Source: Pseudomonas sp. ICMP22404
Lineage (GTDB): Bacteria; Pseudomonadota; Gammaproteobacteria; Pseudomonadales; Pseudomonadaceae
DNA: 64,000 bases
Assembly (NCBI RefSeq): GCF_006227205.1
Contig: NZ_VCNG01000012.1
Coordinates: 124,001 to 188,000 of the forward strand
Direction: 5' to 3'
Shown piece by piece: positions 50,440 through 61,504 of this stretch. Made by a program: the position numbers and the translations under genes. The first letter of the stretch is position 1; each line of letters begins with the position of its first letter. The notes below the pieces were generated by a model. The model searched no databases. It was not told the DNA's origin and saw only the letters and a program-made list of their open reading frames with translations.

Positions 50440-51114
50440 ATGCGCGATTACAAGTGGCTGCATGAATACTGCCTGAACCGCTTTGGTTCGACGGCTGAAC
50501 TGGAAGCCCACCTGCCTGTTCCCAAGACCCCGGCGCAACTGCGCAAGATCGGTGATGACCGTTACCTCTCGACCATGTCGCTGCGGATCTTCCGCGCCGG
50601 GCTCAAGCACAGCCTGGTGGATGCCAAGTGGCCGGCGTTCGAGGAAGTGTTCTTCAAGTTCGATCCGGAAAAAGTCGTGCTGATGAGTGCCGAGCACCTG
50701 GAGCGGCTGATGCAGGATGCGCGGATCATCCGGCACCTGGGCAAGCTCAAGAGCGTGCCCCGCAACGCGCAACTGATAGTGGACGTGGCCCATGAAAAAG
50801 GCAGCTTCGGCGCGCTGGTCGCCGACTGGCCGGTGACCGACATCGTTGGCCTGTGGACCTACCTGAAAAAGCATGGCCATCAACTGGGCGGCCTGTCGGC
50901 TCCGTACTTTTTACGGATGATGGGCAAGGACACCTTCGTGACCAGCTACGACGTCGTGGCGGCGCTCAATGCCCAGGGCATCATCGACAAGGTCCCCACC
51001 AGCCTGCGGGACCTGGCGACGGTGCAGAATGCCTTCAACCAGTGGCATGAAGAGAGTGGCGGGCGGCCGATGAGCCATATTTCGAAGATGCTGGCGTATA
51101 CCGTGAATCATTGA
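50440..51114 (+). CDS. DNA-3-methyladenine glycosylase I family protein (Tag-like)
   Basis: 224 residues. It resembles the Adenine_glyco (HhH-GPD) family that removes alkylated adenine: LSTMSLRIFRAGLKHSLVDAKWPAFEEVF corresponds to the substrate-pocket region and FDPEKVVLMS...RLMQDARIIRHLGKL to the next helices. The zinc-ligand pattern of canonical Tag is not clear, so it may be a divergent subgroup. ATG 50440 has an AGGAG Shine-Dalgarno; it may be co-transcribed with ttcA. Confidence 0.8.
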   Translation: MRDYKWLHEYCLNRFGSTAELEAHLPVPKTPAQLRKIGDDRYLSTMSLRIFRAGLKHSLVDAKWPAFEEVFFKFDPEKVVLMSAEHLERLMQDARIIRHLGKLKSVPRNAQLIVDVAHEKGSFGALVADWPVTDIVGLWTYLKKHGHQLGGLSAPYFLRMMGKDTFVTSYDVVAALNAQGIIDKVPTSLRDLATVQNAFNQWHEESGGRPMSHISKMLAYTVNH

Positions 51115-51128
51115 GACCGAGTCGGATC

Positions 51129-51207
51129 CATCGCGAGCAGGCTCGCTCCCACAGGGGATTTTCGGTGTTCATAAATCCAGTGTGGGAGCGAGCCTGCTCG
51201 CGATAGC
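51129..51207. repeat. Paired REP (family A)
   Basis: Inverted ATCGCGAGCAGGCTCGCTCC / GGGAGCGAGCCTGCTCGCGA pair between convergent genes. Confidence 0.9.
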
Positions 51208-51213
51208 GGTCTA

Positions 51214-51639
51214 TCAGGCGACGGAGATGTCTCCCTCGCCAGCCAACCGCCGGTTCAACTGAAACCGCCAGCGCACATACAACAACGCCGAACAGAACAC
51301 CGCCACGCTCGCCAGCATCTCCAACACGCCGAACAGTTGCCGGTTCGGGTCATAGGCCGCCAATGCGCCCTTGATGAAATACAGGTTCACCACGAAGCAC
51401 ATCCATGAATGGCCGCGAGCACTGCCGGTGAGCATCCCGGGTGCCAATATCAAAAGTGGCACCAACTCGATCAGCAGGATCACCCAGGGCCGTGCGCCGT
51501 GCAGATCGGCGATCAGCAGGTAATACACGCTGAGCACCCCCACCAGGCCGAAAAAACACAGCAGACTGAGGACGCGGGCGATGCGTACGCGCGGCTCCAG
51601 CCATTGGATGGAGGGCAGGATCTTCGGCTTTTTAGCCAC
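51214..51639 (-). CDS. DUF2069 membrane protein
   Basis: 141 residues with about four transmembrane helices (VLSLLCFFGLVGVLSVYYLL, WVILLIELVPLLILAPGML, HSWMCFVVNLYFIKGAL, VLEMLASVAVFCSALLY), matching DUF2069. The GTG start at 51639 gives VAKKPKILPSI; it has GGAG upstream and overlaps the end of wrbA by 8 bp. A longer frame to 51708 would lie inside wrbA. Function unknown; last of the leftward arsC-wrbA-DUF2069 trio. Confidence 0.82.
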   Translation of the reverse strand: MAKKPKILPSIQWLEPRVRIARVLSLLCFFGLVGVLSVYYLLIADLHGARPWVILLIELVPLLILAPGMLTGSARGHSWMCFVVNLYFIKGALAAYDPNRQLFGVLEMLASVAVFCSALLYVRWRFQLNRRLAGEGDISVA

Positions 51640-52237
51640 GGCCGCTCTCCAGCAATTGTGCGGTTTTCGCCAGGCGCGAACCCAGGGCCCGGCACAGGGC
51701 GACTTCATGCTCGTTCAAGCCGCTTTTACCGTCACTCCCGGCGTGATGGCTCGGCCCGTAAGGCGTGCCGCCGCCCTCGGTATCGATCAGGGCCGACTCG
51801 CTGTAGGGCAGGCCGGTGATCAGCATGCCGTGGTGCAACAGCGGCAGCATCATCGACAGCAGGGTGGTTTCCTGGCCGCCGTGCAGGCTCGCGGTGGAGG
51901 TGAACACCCCAGCTGGCTTGCCCACCAGGGCACCGGTCAGCCACAGGTTGCTGGTGCCGTCGAGAAAGTACTTGAGCGGCGCGGCCATGTTGCCGAAACG
52001 GGTCGGGCTGCCCAAGGCCAGGCCGGCACAATTCTTCAGATCGTCGAGGGTGGCGTACAGCGGACCCTGCTCGGGGATGTCCGGGGCTACCGCTTCGCAC
52101 TCGGTGGAAATCGCCGGCACCGTGCGCAACCTGGCTTCCAGCCCGGCCTGTTCGATGCCGCGGGCGATCTGCCGGGCCATTTCGTTAGTGGAGCCACTGC
52201 GGCTGTAATACAACACCAGGATGTACGGTGTGCTCAC
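51632..52237 (-). CDS. wrbA: NAD(P)H:quinone oxidoreductase, WrbA type
   Basis: 201-residue flavodoxin-like FMN enzyme that reduces quinones by two electrons. The FMN phosphate loop YSRSGSTNEMARQI and GSPTRFGNMAAPLKYFLDGTSNLW are diagnostic, as is FTSTASLHGGQETTLLSMMLPLLHHGM. The GTG start overlaps the arsC stop by four bases (GTGA), so the two are co-translated. Confidence 0.93.
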   Translation of the reverse strand: MSTPYILVLYYSRSGSTNEMARQIARGIEQAGLEARLRTVPAISTECEAVAPDIPEQGPLYATLDDLKNCAGLALGSPTRFGNMAAPLKYFLDGTSNLWLTGALVGKPAGVFTSTASLHGGQETTLLSMMLPLLHHGMLITGLPYSESALIDTEGGGTPYGPSHHAGSDGKSGLNEHEVALCRALGSRLAKTAQLLESGRG

Positions 52238-52587
52238 GGCAGGATCTCCAGGATTTTCTCTGGCGGACGGCCGATCACGGCTTTGTCGGCGGTTTCGAGA
52301 ATCGGCCGTTCCATCAGTTTCGGGTGGGCGGCAATGGCGGCGATCAATTGCGCCTGGCTCAGGCTTTCGTCGGCCAGGTTCAGGCTGGTGTATTCGTCTT
52401 CGCCGGTACGCAGCAGTTGCCGGGCCGTGATGCCGAGCTTGCCCAGCAACCGTTCGAGCTGCGCTGCATCGAGCGGCGTCTCCAGGTAGCGGACCACGGT
52501 GGGCGTCAGGCCGCGGGCCTCCAACAGTTCCAGCGCACCGCGGGATTTAGAGCAGCGCGGGTTGTGATAAAGCGTCAGATCGGTCAT
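52234..52587 (-). CDS. arsC: Arsenate reductase, glutaredoxin-dependent ArsC type
   Basis: 117 residues. Active-site Cys12 in YHNPRCSKSRGAL; the arsenate-binding arginines are in LLRTGEDEY, MERPI and IGRPPEKI. No arsR or arsB lies nearby, and the gene sits with wrbA, so it may act as a housekeeping reductase rather than part of a resistance operon. Confidence 0.93.
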   Translation of the reverse strand: MTDLTLYHNPRCSKSRGALELLEARGLTPTVVRYLETPLDAAQLERLLGKLGITARQLLRTGEDEYTSLNLADESLSQAQLIAAIAAHPKLMERPILETADKAVIGRPPEKILEILP

Positions 52588-52676
52588 GAGCGGGTCGCAT
52601 CTTGCGTAAGGTGGCGGCTATTCTACTGTGCCACGATGGGTCGTGGCAGCGTTCACATTCAGACAAGGATTGGCAC

Positions 52677-53144
52677 ATGGCAAGGCGATTGACGGCGGCA
52701 CTGGCATTTATTGGCATTCTGTTGCTCGCCGGTTGCGGAAACGACTACGGAGTCGACCAGAACGGCCAGGCGATTGCCTCGCAACGGCTGGACAAGCAGT
52801 GGCTGGTCATCAACTACTGGGCCGAATGGTGCGCGCCGTGCCGCACCGAGATCCCGGAACTCAATGCCTTGGCCGAACAGCTCAAGGGACGCGGTGTCGG
52901 TGTGTTCGGAGTCAATTTCGATCAGGTGCAAGGCGAGGAGCTCAAGAGCGCCAGCGACAAGATGGGTATCCGGTTCACCGTGCTGGCCCGGGATCCGGCC
53001 GAGATCTTCGACCTGCCGCGCAGCGAAGGGTTGCCGGTGACCTACATCATCGACAACGAGGGCAAGGTGCGCGAGCAATTGCTGGGCGAGCAGACGGCGG
53101 CGGGGGTGATGGCGAAGCTTGAGGCGTTGCAGGCGCTTAAATAG
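52677..53144 (+). CDS. TlpA/ResA-like thioredoxin-fold lipoprotein
   Basis: 155 residues. Lipobox LLAGC gives a lipidated Cys20, so it is membrane-anchored and faces the periplasm. The thioredoxin fold has NYWAEWCAPC (Cys52, Cys55) and the cis-Pro segment GLPVTYIID. Probably a thiol-disulfide oxidoreductase (reductant or cytochrome-c-maturation type); partner unknown. Divergent from arsC. Confidence 0.88.
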   Translation: MARRLTAALAFIGILLLAGCGNDYGVDQNGQAIASQRLDKQWLVINYWAEWCAPCRTEIPELNALAEQLKGRGVGVFGVNFDQVQGEELKSASDKMGIRFTVLARDPAEIFDLPRSEGLPVTYIIDNEGKVREQLLGEQTAAGVMAKLEALQALK

Positions 53145-53173
53145 CACTTTGTGATGAGGAGGTTGTGAGGGCT

Positions 53174-53207
53174 GTTGTGGCGAGGGGATAAATCCCCTCG
53201 CCACTGG
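53174..53207. repeat. Solo REP palindrome (family B)
   Basis: GTGGCGAGGGGA-TAAA-TCCCCTCGCCAC, a single perfect 12-bp-arm palindrome with no partner, between convergent genes. It may also act as a terminator-like hairpin. Confidence 0.75.
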
Positions 53208-53223
53208 TTCACGGTTGAGGGCC

Positions 53224-53628
53224 TCAACCCTCTTCCAGCCACCACCGCAGCGGCTTGCCCTGGGCCGGCCAGAAGCGTACCTGCTCGATGGGCGAGATGT
53301 CCCAGCGTTCGACCTTTTCCAGCGCCTGCAAAAACCGCGACTCCTGCTCCATCACCGCCGGCCCGCAGAGTTTGCGGGTGCTGCCGATCTTGCCGAAGCT
53401 CAGACGGTGGCCTTCCAGGGTATAGGGGGCGAACCAGTGATTGCAGCCGGCATTGCCATAAGCCCGGCCATCTTCCCCCAGGGTGATGGTCAGGTGGCTG
53501 TAGTCCATCAACGGCCGTTCACCGATCCATTCAAGAATGTAGCTGCGGTTCTGTTGCAACTGTACAGGTTCGGCGGCACAGCCCATCAGGCTCATGCCGA
53601 TCAACGCGGACAGGGCCAGACGTTTCAT
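53224..53628 (-). CDS. META-domain lipoprotein (HslJ-like)
   Basis: 134 residues. Lipobox LMGC (Cys17) after MKRLALSALIGMS. The META/DUF306 domain includes SYILEWIGERPL, LTITLGEDGRAYGNAGCNHWFAPYTLEGHRLSFG and the CGPAVMEQESRFLQAL stretch. Its ATG overlaps the stop of the next upstream gene by one base (TGATG). Function of the family is unclear; linked to stress or heat-shock in E. coli. Confidence 0.85.
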   Translation of the reverse strand: MKRLALSALIGMSLMGCAAEPVQLQQNRSYILEWIGERPLMDYSHLTITLGEDGRAYGNAGCNHWFAPYTLEGHRLSFGKIGSTRKLCGPAVMEQESRFLQALEKVERWDISPIEQVRFWPAQGKPLRWWLEEG

Positions 53629-54062
53629 CAGGCGGCTTCCCGGCACGTCGGACACAGGTGTTTTTCACCCACGGTGGTCCAGCCCAACTCGGCGATGCGC
53701 GCGCTGGCGGCGGGTTTCTGGGCCTTGACGCCGAGCTTGGCGTCAACAGCAAACTCGAAGCTCAGTTCCTTGGCGCAACCGTTGCAATTGACCTGCCAGG
53801 TGTGGATTGCCAACTCGCCGAACACCGGGCCGGTGGTCATGGCGGTCCATTGGCCCATGGGCTTGAGCAGGTGGCGAACGGTGTCCACGGTCAGGCGCAT
53901 GGACAAATCCTTGCTGCCCTTGAGGGTGACCAGCAGAACATCGTTGGCCTGGATCGAACCGCCGTTGCCGGTGACCTGGTAGCGGCCCGGCGCCAGTGCG
54001 CGGACTTCGGTCAGGGTGTGCTGCGGGTTCATCAGGGTGTAGCGGAAATCGTGCTCGGCCAT
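53628..54062 (-). CDS. Conserved hypothetical protein with two CxxC pairs
   Basis: 144 residues, unrecognised family. No signal peptide. CNGC near the middle (TWQVNCNGCAKEL) and CPTC close to the end suggest a zinc site or redox function; the rest is beta-rich (RYQVTGNGGSIQANDVLLVTLKG). ATG 54062 (MAEHDFRYTL) follows GGAGGA; the frame continues upstream only into a REP element. Translationally coupled to the META lipoprotein downstream. Confidence 0.75.
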   Translation of the reverse strand: MAEHDFRYTLMNPQHTLTEVRALAPGRYQVTGNGGSIQANDVLLVTLKGSKDLSMRLTVDTVRHLLKPMGQWTAMTTGPVFGELAIHTWQVNCNGCAKELSFEFAVDAKLGVKAQKPAASARIAELGWTTVGEKHLCPTCREAA

Positions 54063-54140
54063 GGGTCCTCCAAAATAGGCGCGACATGCTAGCACGCGGC
54101 ATGGGTGGCGATGGCCCGGATGCGACGAATACCCCTCTAC

Positions 54141-54219
54141 TTGTGGGAGCGAGCCTGCTCGCGCTGACATCAGTGCCGACTGATCTGCCGCTATCGCGAG
54201 CAGGCTCGCTCCCACAGGG
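54141..54219. repeat. Paired REP (family A)
   Basis: Inverted GTGGGAGCGAGCCTGCTCGC / GCGAGCAGGCTCGCTCCCAC pair. Confidence 0.9.
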
Positions 54220-54239
54220 GGCTGGTGTTGGAGTTGGCT

Positions 54240-55229
54240 TTAGCCGTTCACCAGATTCTGCGGCGTGCCGTTCGCCCAGGCGGCGATGTTGTCCAGGGTG
54301 GTCGCGGCGATTGCATCCAGCGCTTCATGGGTCAGGAACGCCTGGTGCGCGGTGACCACCACGTTTGGAAAGGTCAGCAGCCGCGCCAGCACGTCGTCCT
54401 GTAAGGGTTGGTCGGAGCGGTCCTTGAAAAACAGCTGGGCCTCTTCCTCGTAGACATCCAGCCCCAGATAGCCCAACTGGCCGCTTTTCAGCGCTTCGAT
54501 CAGGGCCGGTGTGTCCACCAGGCCGCCGCGCCCGGTATTGATCAGCATGGCGCCGGGCTGCATCGTCGCCAGCGAATCGGCATTGATCAGGTGCCGACTG
54601 TGTTCGTTCAGCGGGCAGTGCAGGCTGATGATCTGCGCTTGCGCCAGCAGATCGGCCAGGGGCAGGTAGCGAGCCCCCAGGGCTTCGACCTGAGGGTTGG
54701 GGTAGGGGTCGCAAGCCAGCAAGCGGCAACCGAAACCGGCCATGATCCGCGCGAACGTCGCGCCGATCTGTCCGGTGCCGACCACCCCGACCGTCTTGCC
54801 CACCAGGTCGAATCCGGTCAGGCCATGGAGGCTGAAGTTGCCGTCGCGGGTGCGGTTATAGGCCCGGTGCAGGCAGCGATTGAGTGCCATGATCAATGCC
54901 ACCGCATGTTCGGCCACTGCATGGGGCGAATAGGCTGGAACCCGGACGATGCTCAAACCCAGGCCCCTGGCGGCGGTCAGGTCGACATGGTTGTAGCCGG
55001 CCGAGCGCAGGGCGATCAACCGGGTCCCACCATTCGCCAGCCGTTCCAGCACTGGAGCGCTCAGGTCATCGTTGATGAATGCGCACACCACCTCGTGCCG
55101 TTCGGCCAGGGCCACGGTGTCCAGGTTCAAGCGGGCGGGCTGGAATTGCAGTTCAAGGCCGGCGGGGAGCGGGGCTTTGGTGAAACTGTCTCGATCGTAG
55201 GTCTGGCTGCTGAAAAGAATCGCGCGCAT
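54240..55229 (-). CDS. ldhA: D-lactate dehydrogenase (fermentative, 2-hydroxyacid dehydrogenase family)
   Basis: 329 residues. NAD-dependent interconversion of pyruvate and D-lactate. The nucleotide-binding GTGQIGATFARIM, the catalytic Arg in INTGRGGLVD, the Glu near DVYEEEAQLFF and the His in AHQAFLTHEAL are present. YSPHAVAEHAVALIMALNR is the family domain-interface motif. Shine-Dalgarno AGGAGG lies before ATG 55229. It is next to gacS, as in other Pseudomonas genomes. Confidence 0.94.
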   Translation of the reverse strand: MRAILFSSQTYDRDSFTKAPLPAGLELQFQPARLNLDTVALAERHEVVCAFINDDLSAPVLERLANGGTRLIALRSAGYNHVDLTAARGLGLSIVRVPAYSPHAVAEHAVALIMALNRCLHRAYNRTRDGNFSLHGLTGFDLVGKTVGVVGTGQIGATFARIMAGFGCRLLACDPYPNPQVEALGARYLPLADLLAQAQIISLHCPLNEHSRHLINADSLATMQPGAMLINTGRGGLVDTPALIEALKSGQLGYLGLDVYEEEAQLFFKDRSDQPLQDDVLARLLTFPNVVVTAHQAFLTHEALDAIAATTLDNIAAWANGTPQNLVNG

Positions 55230-55296
55230 GGCGGCCTCCTGGCACTTTGAATCGTGTCAGCTTAGCCGCCATCGAGCTTGGGTTTATTGCCTTGGA

Positions 55297-58047
<2,751 letters not shown>

Positions 58048-58261
58048 ACTTGTCTCCTGCATCCAGCGGTCTGATCGACTTTGCGCGCATCCGGCACGCA
58101 ATACCTGCGCAGTGTAGCGATTTGCAGGCGGGCAATCTCCGTAAAATTCATGTCGCCGTGCATCCGTAACGCTGGCTGCACCGGTGTCGCGATGCGTGGC
58201 GGTTGCCTCCAGAGGGGTGATCTTGAATAATCCGGCAACTGAGAATTATTTGCAGATAATC

Positions 58262-58984
58262 ATGAATCCCACTTCTGCTGTTCATCCCCGTATCCTCTCC
58301 ATTGAAGACGATCCCGTGCTGGGCGCCTATGTCCACGAGCAACTCGGCCGCAGCGGGTTCGACGTGACCTGGTGCCAGAACGGCCGGGAAGGGTTGGAAA
58401 TTGCCTGCCGCCAGGCTTTCGACGTGGTGCTCATGGACATCCTGCTGCCTGGTATGGATGGGCTCGCGGTGCTGACCCGTTTGCGCCAGAGCCATTCGAC
58501 CCCGGTGGTGTTGATGTCTGCCCTGGGCGCCGAAGCCGACCGCATCAGTGGTTTTCGCCTCGGTGCCGACGATTACCTGCCCAAGCCCTTCAGCATGGCT
58601 GAGCTGCACGTGCGTATAGAGGCCATTCTGCGCCGGGTGGCCCTGGACCGGCGTCCGGCCCCGACATTCCCCGTCCATCAGGTCCAAGGACTGGATTTCG
58701 ACGAAGAACGCAGTGACGTACAGGTCGCCGGACAATATGCCGGGCTGACCCGCAGCGAGTACCGCCTGCTGGACGTTCTGCACCGCAGCGGCGACGAAGT
58801 GCTGAGCAAGGCCTTCCTTTATCAGCACGTCTTGCAGCGTGGCTATGCCCCCCACGACCGTAGCCTGGATATGCACGTCAGCCAGATTCGCCGCAAGCTC
58901 AAGGCCATCGGCTACACCGCGCGGGAAGTGCGCACCGTATGGGGCAAGGGGTATGTCTTGAGTGCCGCCGATGAAATGGTCTGA
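58262..58984 (+). CDS. OmpR-family response regulator (PirR-like)
   Basis: 240 residues. The receiver has SIEDDP, phospho-acceptor D59 in VVLMDILLPGMDG, LMSAL and LPKPFSM. The winged helix (LTRSEYRLLDVLHRSGDEVLSKAFLYQHVL) ends VRTVWGKGYVL. The site between gacS and cysM corresponds to P. aeruginosa pirR-pirS (PA0929-PA0930), but the pirA siderophore receptor that follows there is absent here. ATG 58262 lacks a clear Shine-Dalgarno; a TTG at 58223 with AGAGGGG upstream is an alternative start. Confidence 0.87.
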   Translation: MNPTSAVHPRILSIEDDPVLGAYVHEQLGRSGFDVTWCQNGREGLEIACRQAFDVVLMDILLPGMDGLAVLTRLRQSHSTPVVLMSALGAEADRISGFRLGADDYLPKPFSMAELHVRIEAILRRVALDRRPAPTFPVHQVQGLDFDEERSDVQVAGQYAGLTRSEYRLLDVLHRSGDEVLSKAFLYQHVLQRGYAPHDRSLDMHVSQIRRKLKAIGYTAREVRTVWGKGYVLSAADEMV

Positions 58985-60422
58985 TCTGCCCTCGCGGCAT
59001 TCGTTGTTCTGGAAACTGGCGTGTCTGCTGGTAGCGTTCTGTCTGCTGATGATCTGGTTGAGCTGGTCCTGGGGCCGCTACATGGAACAGCGCAACCAAT
59101 TCCTCTCGGACGAGGCCCGAGGCACCCTCACGCGCTATGCCGCCGAGGCCGAGCAGGCTTGGCTCGGGGGCAGTCAGGCGGGTGTCGATCAGTGGTTGCA
59201 GGGCATGCAGCAGCGCGAAGCCAGTTGGGTCGGCGTCATTGGCGCAGACTTGCAGTCCCTGAGCGAGCACCCGCTGACGGACAAAGAGATCGAGCGCCTG
59301 ACGTTCCTACGGGGTCTCGATTGGCCCATTCACCGCAAAGGCCGGCCGTGGCTGCGGGTGCCATTTCCCGATGATCCGTCCGCAGGCAGCCTGGTGATCG
59401 AGCTGCCCGAGCGTTTCCTGCCGGGGCGATACCGGGTGTTCTGGCGAGTGATTACCAATGGCGTGATTCCCGGGCTGTTCACCTTGTTGCTGTGCGTTGG
59501 CCTGTATCGCTTGCTGGTGGTGCCGCTCAATCAACTGCGCGAGCAGGCCAATGCCTGGCGCGTCGATCAGTTGAACGTGCGCCTGCCCAGTCGCACGACC
59601 GACCGGAGCGATGAGTTGGGTGAGCTGGGGCGTGCGTTCGATCACATGGCCGAACGGCTGCAATCGACCGTCATCCTGCAACAGCAATTGCTGCGCGACC
59701 TGTCCCATGAACTGCGTACACCTCTGAGTCGCCTGCAAGTCGCCAGCGAAAGCGAGCAAGCGTTCGAGCCATTGCGTGAGCGGGTCGCCCGGGAAGTCGA
59801 GGGCATGCAGCGACTGGTGGAAGACACATTGCAACTGGCCTGGCTCGACACCGACCGTACGCCGCTGCCTGGGGAAACCATCCAGGTCCAGGCGCTGTGG
59901 GAAATGCTCACGGAAAATGCCTGCTACGAAAGCGGCTGGCCCGCCAGCCAACTGCATTGCGCCGTAGCGGCCGACTGTTGGGTGCAGGGCAACCTCAATA
60001 CCCTGGCCCAAGCCCTGGAAAATATCCTGCGCAACGCCATCCGCCATTCACCGCCCGAGGGCATCGTGCGGCTGGATGGCGAGCGCGAAGGCGCGTTCTG
60101 GCATCTGTGGCTGGAGGACGAAGGCGGCGGGGTGGCGGAGCAGGATCTGCGGCGCATCTTCGATCCTTTCACACGCCTCGATGGCTCTCGTCCCGGCGAT
60201 GGCGGTTTCGGCCTCGGCCTGAGCATCGCGCGCAATGCGGTGCAGCGCCAGGGTGGACGAATGTGGGTGGAGAATGGTGAGCGAGGGTTGCGGTTGAATC
60301 TGTGGCTGATGGCCGATGACCATCTCATTACCACGCCGACTGCAATCCCTGTGGCGAGGGGATTTATCGAAACGTCGCACCGCCCCGCTGGGGCGCGAAG
60401 CGGCCCTCAACAAACGATCTGA
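58971..60422 (+). CDS. Sensor histidine kinase (PirS-like) with a REP-derived C-terminus
   Basis: 483 residues. TM1 about 12-33, a periplasmic domain (~130 residues), TM2 about 160-185, HAMP (VVPLNQLREQANAWRVDQLNVRLP), HisKA with His in DLSHELRTPLSRL, HATPase (ENILRNAIRH, LEDEGGGVA, GFGLGLSIARNA). The ATG at 58971 overlaps the response regulator end by 14 bp. The normal kinase fold ends near LNLWLMADD; the last ~30 residues (from about IPVARGFIE) are read out of the left arm of a family B REP element, so the original stop was probably lost. Confidence 0.88.
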   Translation: MKWSDLPSRHSLFWKLACLLVAFCLLMIWLSWSWGRYMEQRNQFLSDEARGTLTRYAAEAEQAWLGGSQAGVDQWLQGMQQREASWVGVIGADLQSLSEHPLTDKEIERLTFLRGLDWPIHRKGRPWLRVPFPDDPSAGSLVIELPERFLPGRYRVFWRVITNGVIPGLFTLLLCVGLYRLLVVPLNQLREQANAWRVDQLNVRLPSRTTDRSDELGELGRAFDHMAERLQSTVILQQQLLRDLSHELRTPLSRLQVASESEQAFEPLRERVAREVEGMQRLVEDTLQLAWLDTDRTPLPGETIQVQALWEMLTENACYESGWPASQLHCAVAADCWVQGNLNTLAQALENILRNAIRHSPPEGIVRLDGEREGAFWHLWLEDEGGGVAEQDLRRIFDPFTRLDGSRPGDGGFGLGLSIARNAVQRQGGRMWVENGERGLRLNLWLMADDHLITTPTAIPVARGFIETSHRPAGARSGPQQTI

Positions 60423-60485
60423 CACCGTGGACTCAGGCCTAGGGGCCGCTTCGCAGCCCAGCGGGGATAAATCCCCTCGCCACAG
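60348..60485. repeat. Paired REP (family B), overlapping the kinase 3' end
   Basis: Outer arms TGTGGCGAGGGGATTTATC and GGATAAATCCCCTCGCCACA. The left arm is interrupted by about 15 extra bases (CGAAACGTCGCACCG, from about 60370) relative to other copies. It supplies the C-terminal codons and the stop of the upstream kinase gene. Confidence 0.85.
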
Positions 60486-60601
60486 AGGGCATTTGGCAGG
60501 CCTTATTCCTTTAAGCCATAACCTCCACACTTTGCGTGATATGGCCGGGCAGGGTTTGCCGGTATGATAGGCGCCCCCGCAGCCCGGATTGCGAATACGC
60601 C

Positions 60602-61504
60602 ATGACTGTGCAATACCCCACCATCGCCGATTGCGTCGGCAACACCCCGCTGGTTCGTTTGCAGCGCCTGCCCGGCGTGACCAGCAACACGCTTTTGCTC
60701 AAGCTCGAAGGGAACAACCCGGCGGGTTCGGTCAAGGACCGGCCGGCGCTGTCGATGATCACCCGTGGCGAGTTGCGCGGGCAGATCCAGCCCGGTGACA
60801 CGCTGATCGAGGCGACCTCCGGCAACACCGGGATTGCCCTGGCGATGGCGGCGGCGATTAAGGGCTACAAGATGATCCTGATCATGCCTGACAATTCCAG
60901 CGCCGAGCGCAAGGCGGCGATGACCGCCTACGGCGCCGAGTTGATCCTCGTCACCAAGGACGAAGGCATGGAGGGCGCCCGTGACCTGGCCGAGCGGATG
61001 CAGGCCGAGGGGCGTGGCAAGGTGCTCGACCAATTCGCCAACGGCGACAATCCCGAAGCCCACTACACCAGCACCGGCCCCGAGATCTGGCGCCAGACTG
61101 ACGGCACCATCACCCATTTCGTCAGCTCAATGGGCACCACCGGGACCATCATGGGCACTTCGCGCTATCTGAAAGAACAAAATCCAAACGTGCAGATCAT
61201 CGGCCTGCAACCGATGGAAGGCGCGTCCATCCCCGGCATTCGCCGCTGGCCCGAGGAGTATCTGCCGAAGATCTACCAGGCTGACCGTGTGGACCGCATC
61301 ATCGACATGGCCCAGAGCGAAGCCGAGGACGTGACCCGTCGCCTGGCTCGCGAAGAAGGTATTTTCTGCGGCGTGTCGTCCGGTGGTGCCGTGGCGGGCA
61401 TGCTGCGTTTGTCGAAGGAAGTTGAAAACGCGGTGATCGTCGCGATCATCTGCGACCGCGGCGACCGCTACCTGTCCACCGGCATTTTCGACGCGCCCAA
61501 CTGA
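60602..61504 (+). CDS. cysM: Cysteine synthase B
   Basis: 300 residues. PLP-dependent O-acetylserine sulfhydrylase B, able to use sulfide or thiosulfate. PLP lysine K45 in NNPAGSVKDRPA; phosphate-binding loop in SSMGTTGTIMGTSRYL; substrate loop EATSGNTGIAL. YAMTVQYPTIADCVGNTPLVRL gives the start at ATG 60602. Its stop overlaps the rlmD start (TGATG), so they form one operon. Confidence 0.96.
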   Translation: MTVQYPTIADCVGNTPLVRLQRLPGVTSNTLLLKLEGNNPAGSVKDRPALSMITRGELRGQIQPGDTLIEATSGNTGIALAMAAAIKGYKMILIMPDNSSAERKAAMTAYGAELILVTKDEGMEGARDLAERMQAEGRGKVLDQFANGDNPEAHYTSTGPEIWRQTDGTITHFVSSMGTTGTIMGTSRYLKEQNPNVQIIGLQPMEGASIPGIRRWPEEYLPKIYQADRVDRIIDMAQSEAEDVTRRLAREEGIFCGVSSGGAVAGMLRLSKEVENAVIVAIICDRGDRYLSTGIFDAPN

